Below the pieces are notes generated by a model. That model searched no databases, was not told the DNA's origin, and was given only the letters and a program-made list of their open reading frames with translations. The translations under genes and the position numbers were made by a program. A stretch of DNA of 64,000 bases, from NCBI GenBank assembly GCA_017501465.1, contig JAFVWY010000002.1:1-64000 (forward strand), given 5' to 3'. This DNA comes from Bacilli bacterium (GTDB lineage: Bacteria; Bacillota_I; Bacilli_A; ML615J-28; CAG-313). Below, piece by piece: positions 57,638-64,000 of the stretch. Each line of letters opens with the position of its first letter. Positions within the stretch are counted from its first letter, which is position 1.

Positions 57638-58819
57638 AAAAAATTAGCCGAGTATAAAGATAACTATATCGGTCAAATGCTAGGAGTAGTAAAGACCGAG
57701 GTAAGATTGAATTTAAGGTGGTGTGTTTATGGGTAAAACAATAAAGAAAACACATCAAGAATTTATAGAGGAAATGAAAATAAAACATCCAAATTTAGAA
57801 ATTACAGGAATTTATTATAATTCTTCGAGTAGGATTTCTTATATTTGTAAAAATTGTGGCTTACATTGGAGTGCTAAGGCTGCTAAACTAAGTTTAGGTA
57901 GAGGGTGTCCTCAATGTGCTGGCAATAAAAAGAAAACTACTCAAGAATTTATTAGAGAAGTGAATAAAATAAATCCAAATATTAAAGTTTTAAGCGAATA
58001 TAAAAGTACCTCAAAAAAGGTGCTTTTTGAATGTAAAAAGTGTGGATATAAATGGGAGACTTTCCCTGGTAGTATATTACAAGGTAAAGGATGTATGATT
58101 TGTGGGAAGAAGAGTATGGGGAATAAATTAAGGAAATCCCATAAAGATTTTGAAAAAGATATTTCACTTATTAATAACAATATAGAATTAATAAGTGAAT
58201 ATGAAGGACAAAGAAATAAAATATGGTGTAAATGTAAAAAATGTTTATATGAATGGAATACATTTCCAACTGTGCTATTAGAAGGTCACGGATGCCCAAA
58301 TTGTTCTTTATCAAAAGGGGAAGAACAAATTTCTTTCTATTTAAAACAGCACAACATACAATATGAAACTCAAAAAAGATTTCGAGATTTAAAAGGAATT
58401 GGTGGAAATTTATTATCATATGATTTTTATATTCCATTTTTAAATCTTTTGATAGAGTATCAAGGGGAGCAACACAAAAAGCCCATAGATTATTTTGGCG
58501 GAGTAGAAACTTTTGAGAGGCAAAAAATTCACGATAAATTAAAAAGAGAATATGCAATTAAAAACAATTATAACTTTTTAGAAATTTGGTATTATGACGA
58601 TTTAAAAGAAAAATTAAAACAAACCTTAAATTCAATAACCGTAACGACTGCAGGGGCTTAATGGTAACATTAAGACTGAAGTTATCGCCTTATTACCCTA
58701 TAAGGTTAATATACAGTCTGGACTGCGAATATAACAAAATGAAATCGTAGAATTAGGTTTAACGACCTAGTCGCCACAAATAAGTGGTCAGTAGCCTATA
58801 TGGTGAAAGTAACAGTTCG
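57638..58819 (+). mobile_element. Group I intron in the tape measure gene
   Basis: The 5' exon end CTCGGT (57632-57637) pairs with an internal guide GCCGAG (57647-57652), giving a P1 helix with the required U-G at the splice site. The P7 strands GACTG (58646-58650) and CAGTC (58714-58718) resemble those of group IA introns such as T4 td. The last intron base is G58819. Joining 57637 to 58820 keeps the frame and restores REGLG-WVWEADQEAI, a standard tape-measure sequence. Length 1182 nt; the endonuclease frame lies in a peripheral loop. Confidence 0.9.
57729..58661 (+). CDS. Vsr-like (EDxHD) homing endonuclease with three zinc ribbons
   Basis: 310 aa from ATG 57729 (GTG 57723 also in frame; AAGGTGGTG upstream). 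Three zinc-ribbon repeats stand at C40-C43/C60-C63, C102-C105/C122-C125 and C167-C172/C189-C192, each with a W-x-x pattern and GxGCP.C. The C-terminal domain has GEEQ, D232 in YDFYIP, E243 and Q245 in LIEYQGEQH, H249, and WYYD, like Vsr-fold homing enzymes such as I-Bth0305I. It would cut intron-less tape measure genes and spread the intron. The stop abuts the P7 region. Confidence 0.9.
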   Translation: MGKTIKKTHQEFIEEMKIKHPNLEITGIYYNSSSRISYICKNCGLHWSAKAAKLSLGRGCPQCAGNKKKTTQEFIREVNKINPNIKVLSEYKSTSKKVLFECKKCGYKWETFPGSILQGKGCMICGKKSMGNKLRKSHKDFEKDISLINNNIELISEYEGQRNKIWCKCKKCLYEWNTFPTVLLEGHGCPNCSLSKGEEQISFYLKQHNIQYETQKRFRDLKGIGGNLLSYDFYIPFLNLLIEYQGEQHKKPIDYFGGVETFERQKIHDKLKREYAIKNNYNFLEIWYYDDLKEKLKQTLNSITVTTAGA

Positions 58820-59713
58820 TGGGTTTGGGAAGCTGACCAAGAAGCTATTAAAACTGCTAAGAAAAACTATGATGACCTTGTTAAAAGCTCTAGTGTAAAA
58901 GAAATTGAAAAACAAAAAGATACCGCCGTAAAATCATTAGAGGAACAAATTGAAGAATTGACTAAGTATATAGATTCTTGGGATAAAGTTTTCGATAAGT
59001 TTGATAATGAAAAAAATACAAATCTTGCTAATTTATTATTAGGTGAGAATTGGACGGAGATGGTATCTCAACTTGACCCACAAGTAGTCGATGATTTTTC
59101 AAATGCTTATTATGATTTACAAGTTAACCTTGAGGAAACACAAAAGCAAATTGAGGAATTAAATAAAAAGAAAGAGGAAGAAGACGAATATTGGGATAAA
59201 TTAATTAAAGATTTACAAGATTATAAAGGCGAATGGTCAGATGTTGCTAATATATATGAAGAAGCCCAAGATAGACTTAAAGCAAGTCAAATTATGGGTG
59301 CAAATTGGGAAAAAGAAATACTTGATAAGAGAATTGACGTGTTAGAGAACTTTAAAAATAAATATAATGCAATTCTTGCTGAGATTGATAAAGTTGATAA
59401 TATGTCAACAAATCAAGCATCTAACTATACTCCTTACGCATTACCTGGTTATGCTGATGGAGGGGAAGTTAATTATACCGGTTTAGCAATGTTACACGGC
59501 ACACCATCAAAACCAGAATATGTATTAAACAATGACCAAATGAGAAATTTATTAAGCAATTTAGTAAATCCACGTGTTGTATCAAATGTTACTAACGGAG
59601 GAACTTCAATATATAATTATAACTTTGACCGTATTGAATTACCAAATGTAAGTAATGCAAATCAATTCTTAAGAGAATTAAAATCTTTAGTTAATACAAC
59701 TCGTAATCAATAG
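58820..59713 (+). CDS. Tape measure protein, exon 2
   Basis: 297 codons beginning WVWEADQEAIKTAKKNYDDL and ending in a SLVNTTRNQ tail. No start codon with ribosome site is available at the exon border; it is read only in the spliced message. Contains a coiled coil (LEEQIEELTKYIDS, NLEETQKQIEELNKKKEEED) and the phage-typical GYADGGEVNYTGLAMLHGTP-like turn that is common near the C-termini of tape measure proteins. Confidence 0.9.
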   Translation, partial: WVWEADQEAIKTAKKNYDDLVKSSSVKEIEKQKDTAVKSLEEQIEELTKYIDSWDKVFDKFDNEKNTNLANLLLGENWTEMVSQLDPQVVDDFSNAYYDLQVNLEETQKQIEELNKKKEEEDEYWDKLIKDLQDYKGEWSDVANIYEEAQDRLKASQIMGANWEKEILDKRIDVLENFKNKYNAILAEIDKVDNMSTNQASNYTPYALPGYADGGEVNYTGLAMLHGTPSKPEYVLNNDQMRNLLSNLVNPRVVSNVTNGGTSIYNYNFDRIELPNVSNANQFLRELKSLVNTTRNQ

Positions 59714-59803
59714 GTAAGGACATTAATATCCTTACCAAAATGGTGGCGACATAAATGTCGGTACCATTAATTATATGTTGTCGCCGACATTTATGTCGGT
59801 GAC
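59713..59803. repeat. Three consecutive hairpins after the tape measure gene
   Basis: Hairpin a: GGTAAGGA/TCCTTACC (59713-59736). Hairpin b: TGGTGGCGACAT/ATGTCGGTACCA (59741-59766, one mismatch, one G-U). Hairpin c: GTCGCCGACAT/ATGTCGGTGAC (59780-59803, one G-U). b and c share CGACAT..ATGTCG. No T run follows a, so classical termination is doubtful. Confidence 0.72.
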
Positions 59804-59828
59804 TTCAAATCAAAAAGGAGGTAAAAGT

Positions 59829-60173
59829 ATGATAAAAATTAAACATATATTCCACGATAATACAAGTACAAGTGGTAACGGAACTGATTATCATATTTCA
59901 AATAAGAGCGGTGATTCTTCAATGGTTATCTCTTGTGGTGATTTAAATGAAACTCCAACAGCAACAACTGCCACATTAACATTCTATGGTAAAGCAACTG
60001 GAAGTAATGTGTTTGTTGCAATTCAAGCAATTCAAGCAAGTGATTATACTTTAGTTAGTACAGGAAGCATTAACGAATCTTATTTGATTGATATGTCGTC
60101 ATATGAAGATATTAGGGTTGCATTAAGCAATGCTGATGGTAATGTTACTGTTATCGGGGAGGTTGTTGAATAA
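59829..60173 (+). CDS. Small tail-associated protein
   Basis: 114 aa from ATG 59829 behind AAAGGAGG; an earlier in-frame start lies in the hairpin zone. Beta-rich (SSMVISCGDLNETPTATTAT, EDIRVALSNADGNVTVIGEV), probably a virion protein near the baseplate. The next gene's ATG overlaps its stop. Confidence 0.74.
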   Translation: MIKIKHIFHDNTSTSGNGTDYHISNKSGDSSMVISCGDLNETPTATTATLTFYGKATGSNVFVAIQAIQASDYTLVSTGSINESYLIDMSSYEDIRVALSNADGNVTVIGEVVE

Positions 60174-60451
60174 TGGCAAAGGATACTATAGCAAGAGCTT
60201 TAGCCATCCACGCTATGAGTGAACCAATAATACCTCTTGCAGGAGATGGTATTGACGTTTCCGGAGGAAAAATTAATGTTAAATATGATAAAGATACAAT
60301 TAATACTAACGGAAGCGGCGAATTAGAGGTTAAACCTGGCAATGTGGCAGCTTCTTTAACAGGATATGATGCAACAAAAAATCAAATTTTAAAAAATAAT
60401 AATGGAACATTAACTTGGGAAGATATAGAAGTTTATATTTCATTAAGTTAA
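60173..60451 (+). CDS. Small tail fibre-like protein
   Basis: 92 aa with a DGIDVSGGKINVKYDKDTIN stretch like the shaft repeats of tail fibres. Start overlaps the preceding stop; GGGGAGG upstream. Assignment from composition and position. Confidence 0.68.
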   Translation: MAKDTIARALAIHAMSEPIIPLAGDGIDVSGGKINVKYDKDTINTNGSGELEVKPGNVAASLTGYDATKNQILKNNNGTLTWEDIEVYISLS

Positions 60452-60472
60452 ATTTAAGGGAGGAGGAATTAT

Positions 60473-62842
60473 ATGATTTACCAACCTAAAAATATACAAC
60501 CAACTCATAGGTCTATAGATGGTCTTAAAAATAATGAAATATCTATGGTAATGAATACGACAGAATATGTTGATGCGTACAAGTTGACTATCTATAATAT
60601 GGATAATACTATTTTTTATGATGGCGCTAAAACTAATTTCTCCGACAATTTATATAACGGAGAAACTGGTTATATTAGTTTACCTAATACATTAAATTTA
60701 GTAAATGGAGAAAATTATAAATGGACTGCAAAACTTTATCAAAGTTCAAGTAATATGCTTATAACTTATGGCAACGTAATTTCTCCAACTACATATACAT
60801 ATACGGTTGGTGGTGGCGGATTAACTGCCAAGAATTATCATTTCATTATTGATAACGACACATATATATTTACCGTTGTAAGTAATTTAGTATCTAGTGA
60901 TGTTATATCTTTTGATACATCTTCCGAAATAACTTCGCTTATTTCTTCATCAAGTCAAAGTTCTTATTATTTACCAACGACAAAAATAACAAATAGTTCT
61001 TTTGGTACTATTACATTAAATTCAAATACATATACGGTCGGTAGCGGAGGATTAAGTGCTGGAAAATATCATTTTAAAGCTAGTGGTATTGATTATTGGT
61101 TTAATACTTTATCAGATTTGGTTTCTGGAGATACGATTGTTTTCAATCCATCAACATTTACAATAACTCAAAATCACTCTGGTATTGCTATTTCATTAAA
61201 TTATGTATCAAGTACTCAATTAACAGCAACTCAATCTCTAAATACTACTACTCAAGTATATTTACAAAGAAATATTAATATAAAATCACAAATGACTCTT
61301 GAAATAAATAATGAAACTAAGACAATTAGTTCTTATGATTCAACAACAGGATTAGCCGTAGTTTCATCGGCATATACAAACGTTCCAACATCTAGTGATA
61401 CTTATAATGTATATTCTGATTTTATAGAAACTATGCCTGAAAATTTATTATATGTAAGAGCAACTCCTGTGATAACCATTACTGGAGCAAGTGCAACATT
61501 AACAAGTAAAAGCGCTAGTTTTACTGGAGGATATGCTCAAAGCGATAATGTTCCATTGGTTTATTATTTATGGAATTTGTATTCAATTGATGGTAATGGT
61601 GAAACCTTAATTAAAAGTTCAAGAAAAACATATAGTGCAAACATTGAATTTGAATATGACGGATTTAAAAATGGAGAAACATATGCTCTTGAATTAATTT
61701 GTGAAAATGAATTTGGTATTATTGCAAATACAAAGTCTATATTTACAGTTAGTTATGATGAAGTAACTTATGATGAGCAACCAGTGGCCGAGCAAACAGA
61801 TGAGCAAGGAATTAGAGTATCTTGGTTAACAACTGTGTTAACAGAACCTTATTCTTTATATATTAAAAATGCATCAGGGTATGTTCAATCTGATGACAAT
61901 ACATTATATAGTTTATGGTTAGAACCAAATCAAGATATTTATCCAAATACAACTATAATTGTTGGTTTAACCGCATCGGAAGGGTTGATTGAAAGTTATG
62001 ATATTAATACTGGTTTCACTATGTTGAGTGAACCATTAAATTATGTACCGACAACAGGGGAATCTTACTATATTTATTCAGAGCCAAATTATAATTTAAA
62101 TGGTATTAATATAGAAACAAATGTTCCATATAGTGGCGTTAATACTGCGGCTATTGGAGATAACCACTTAGTTTATTATAAAAACACTGGTTTGGCAACA
62201 TATCCAACAGATTTTCAATTGACAATGCAATTTTTACTTGATGATAACTTTTTCTATGGAGACAACAATGTTTATCAAGATATGGCTTTAATTGCAAGAT
62301 ATGAGGGGAATGATGCCCTTGGATTAGAAGACTTAATGATTTTTGCTAAAGATTATAATTTTTATGCAATAACTCCAAGTGAAAGTAGTGGTTCATTAGT
62401 TGGTGGAACAATAACTGGAGTAGAACCAGATGGTTCTGCTATTTATGTAAGCACCGGCTATACAATTGATATTACAAAACAAAAATTTGTATGTTTAACT
62501 GAGCAGGAATATATAGCGTATATTATTTCTTATGATTCTTTAACAAATAAATTAACATTAGAAAAAAATATACCTAATGAATATATTCCAGATGTAGGAG
62601 ATACATTCTTTTTATATGATACGATAACAGCGTCTTATTATGATGCTCCAAATAATGTTTTTTGTTTACAGGCAACAAATTTCATAAGTCCATATGCAGA
62701 TTATGTATGGACAGATTCTAGTAACTGGAATGACGCTTATTATTGGCTTGAAGGCGGAACTCCAATTGGTAGAGCAACTGAGAACTGGTGGAAATTACAA
62801 ATTACACCTAGTGGAATGATTATAGCGAGAGGAGGAGTATAA
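60473..62842 (+). CDS. Tail/baseplate protein with internal repeats
   Basis: 789 aa, beta-rich and threonine/serine-rich. Two repeats of about 75 residues each contain TYTVG(G/S)GGL(T/S)A..YHF and a DLVSGD-like end. Three copies of a SYD..TG....(6-8)...VP..GD.Y..Y motif sit near 285, 540 and 685. A FGDNNVYQDMALIARYEG-like lectin stretch is possible. By position this is a distal tail or receptor-binding-associated protein. AGGAGG precedes the ATG. Confidence 0.75.
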   Translation: MIYQPKNIQPTHRSIDGLKNNEISMVMNTTEYVDAYKLTIYNMDNTIFYDGAKTNFSDNLYNGETGYISLPNTLNLVNGENYKWTAKLYQSSSNMLITYGNVISPTTYTYTVGGGGLTAKNYHFIIDNDTYIFTVVSNLVSSDVISFDTSSEITSLISSSSQSSYYLPTTKITNSSFGTITLNSNTYTVGSGGLSAGKYHFKASGIDYWFNTLSDLVSGDTIVFNPSTFTITQNHSGIAISLNYVSSTQLTATQSLNTTTQVYLQRNINIKSQMTLEINNETKTISSYDSTTGLAVVSSAYTNVPTSSDTYNVYSDFIETMPENLLYVRATPVITITGASATLTSKSASFTGGYAQSDNVPLVYYLWNLYSIDGNGETLIKSSRKTYSANIEFEYDGFKNGETYALELICENEFGIIANTKSIFTVSYDEVTYDEQPVAEQTDEQGIRVSWLTTVLTEPYSLYIKNASGYVQSDDNTLYSLWLEPNQDIYPNTTIIVGLTASEGLIESYDINTGFTMLSEPLNYVPTTGESYYIYSEPNYNLNGINIETNVPYSGVNTAAIGDNHLVYYKNTGLATYPTDFQLTMQFLLDDNFFYGDNNVYQDMALIARYEGNDALGLEDLMIFAKDYNFYAITPSESSGSLVGGTITGVEPDGSAIYVSTGYTIDITKQKFVCLTEQEYIAYIISYDSLTNKLTLEKNIPNEYIPDVGDTFFLYDTITASYYDAPNNVFCLQATNFISPYADYVWTDSSNWNDAYYWLEGGTPIGRATENWWKLQITPSGMIIARGGV

Positions 62843-62843
62843 T

Positions 62844-63680
62844 ATGGGAGTATTACAAAAAGTCACTTTTTATAGTCACGTTAATTTAGATTTTGCGCAT
62901 TTAGAAAAAGAAGAGCTTGGACAAAATTCTAATATTTTTGTTGATGCTTATAAGCCTGTTGCAAACAATTATACTCGTTCTTTGGTTAGTTTTGAAAATG
63001 GCGTAAATTCTCAAAGTGTATCAGATGATGCTTTGGGTTATACCTTTTCAATATATAGATTAGATGAAGATGGAACTACTTTGATTCCTATTTCTTCTAA
63101 AAATAACGATAAACTATCTATTGTAGATTATAATGTTAGAAATCAAAAAAAATATCAATATTACATTTTCAAAGAAGATTCAACATCTATTTCTAAAGCA
63201 TTATTATCCAATGAAATAACAACTTGTTGGTGGGATTATTCTATTAGTGGATTAACATTGGAAGATGTTGCAACAAATACTTATAAAATTAATCCTAATG
63301 ATGTTTGGTTATTTGGGTCAAATGTTGAAAGTGATAGCACATCACAAAATTTTGCAAAGACAACATATCAAAATTTAACTAAATATCCACAAATATCAAC
63401 TGGAAAATCAAATTATGCTAGCGGTTCGTTTTCTGCATTAATAGGAAAAGTCGAAAATAATGATTATAAGGAAGATGTTTTATTATTAGATAAGTGGAAT
63501 GAATTTTGTTCAAATAATCAACTTAAATTGTTCAAAGATAGAAAAGGGCACAAATATATTGTTGATGTGACAACATCCAGCAACAATACTCTTGATGAAA
63601 CAAGGCAGCAAGCTACTGTTGTAACAGTCGGATGGACTCAAATAGATAATGCTGATGAATATATTATTATAGGTGATTAA
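62844..63680 (+). CDS. Distal tail hypothetical protein
   Basis: 278 aa (MGVLQKVTFYSHVNLDFAHL), neutral and beta-rich (GYTFSIYRLDEDGTTLIPIS). GAGGAGG precedes the ATG 1 bp after the preceding stop. A virion protein by position; family not recognised. It ends in GWTQIDNADEYIIIGD, typical of baseplate proteins. Confidence 0.72.
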   Translation: MGVLQKVTFYSHVNLDFAHLEKEELGQNSNIFVDAYKPVANNYTRSLVSFENGVNSQSVSDDALGYTFSIYRLDEDGTTLIPISSKNNDKLSIVDYNVRNQKKYQYYIFKEDSTSISKALLSNEITTCWWDYSISGLTLEDVATNTYKINPNDVWLFGSNVESDSTSQNFAKTTYQNLTKYPQISTGKSNYASGSFSALIGKVENNDYKEDVLLLDKWNEFCSNNQLKLFKDRKGHKYIVDVTTSSNNTLDETRQQATVVTVGWTQIDNADEYIIIGD

Positions 63681-63682
63681 TT

Positions 63683-64000
63683 ATGCATAATAGTATGTAT
63701 CAAATTCAAGCATTAGCGGATATTGCTAATGAATATTTAAAAACAATATATGGGGAATTTCTAATTGTTAATAATTCAAATATGTATAATTTTGATATGA
63801 TACAAACGATTTTGAGAAAAGGAAAATATACTTCAAGATATCGTTTATTTTTATTATATCCAGATGAAAAAATTAATTATGAAATTCCTCAATCCGATAT
63901 TATCAATGATGCTGGCAATTATACTGAAAATTATCAAAACGGGCAAAGAAGAAACGCAAACATTTCATTAGTTAATATTAATGGGCAATATACTCCTAAT
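63683..64000 (+). CDS. Tail protein, cut off by the window end
   Basis: From ATG 63683 (AGGTGATTAATT upstream) the frame is open for 106 codons to the edge. It begins MHNSMYQIQALADIANEYLK and continues with INYEIPQSDIINDAGNYTEN, a segment typical of baseplate-associated proteins I have seen but cannot name. Confidence 0.8.
   Translation, partial: MHNSMYQIQALADIANEYLKTIYGEFLIVNNSNMYNFDMIQTILRKGKYTSRYRLFLLYPDEKINYEIPQSDIINDAGNYTENYQNGQRRNANISLVNINGQYTPN

Noticed and set aside
58784-59713. A separate protein starting at 58784 (MVSSLYGESNSS...)
   Set aside because: The first 12 codons lie in the intron 3' end and there is no ribosome site; the rest is tape measure exon 2.
1-64000. Alternative genetic code (TGA or TAG reassigned)
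   Set aside because: TGA, TAG and TAA each end well-supported genes (for example TGA at 32736, TAG at 15409), and no large gene is interrupted by one of them except at the intron.
1-64000. CRISPR arrays, tRNA genes and rRNA
   Set aside because: No regularly spaced repeats and no cloverleaf with a T-loop were seen on reading; a tRNA-finding program would be needed to exclude degenerate ones.

Overview
The window is 64 kb of a temperate, tailed double-stranded DNA phage (or prophage) of a low-GC Bacillota host. This rests on strong AT-richness, AGGAGG-type ribosome binding sites before almost every gene, a YopX-family protein, a tyrosine recombinase, and a long-tailed (siphovirus-type) head and tail module. 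TGA, TAG and TAA are all used as stops, so the code is the standard bacterial one. I cannot name host or phage species from sequence alone.

Left arm (1-24.4 kb, minus strand): about 65 tightly packed small genes, mostly acidic and unrecognised. Named members are YopX, a tyrosine recombinase, an HNH endonuclease and an SprT-like metalloprotease. From 10.6 kb to 24.4 kb the arm is cut into cassettes. Each cassette sits behind a copy of one exactly 40-bp promoter element, ATGGCT-N4-GTGTATA-N17-TATAAT, always with an extended -10 (TGn). Thirteen copies occur and each abuts or overlaps the stop of the gene behind it. One transcript begins with a 35-bp RNA hairpin whose only departures from perfect pairing are G-U pairs.

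Centre (24.4-32.1 kb): a plus-strand island of three genes with a different composition and two near-duplicate promoters; a gene-free, GC-richer structured stretch of about 770 bp (candidate replication origin or structured RNA); and a divergent promoter/operator. That promoter fires leftwards into a 42-aa peptide gene and rightwards into a ten-gene operon. The operon meets a minus-strand helicase/BRO-like pair at a 40-bp perfect palindromic terminator. A second divergent promoter with a similar inverted repeat lies near 32.1 kb.

Right arm (32.1-64 kb, plus strand): a deoxyribonucleotidase-like HAD protein; a 921-aa protein with the catalytic DFDGD motif of single-subunit double-psi-barrel RNA polymerases (YonO-like); and a metallophosphoesterase. 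Then come packaging (small and large terminase), portal, protease/scaffold, decoration and major capsid proteins, connectors, major tail protein, a RuvC-like resolvase, tape measure protein and distal tail proteins running off the edge. The tape measure gene is split by a group I intron that encodes a Vsr-like homing endonuclease; removing it joins two reading frames into a 1744-aa protein. Intrinsic terminators separate many late genes, one of them inside a reading frame.

Reading of the whole: early minus-strand genes probably use host sigma-A polymerase on extended -10 promoters under a shared phage regulator. Late genes may use the phage's own polymerase. The host-takeover or anti-defence role of the small acidic genes is inference from position and composition.
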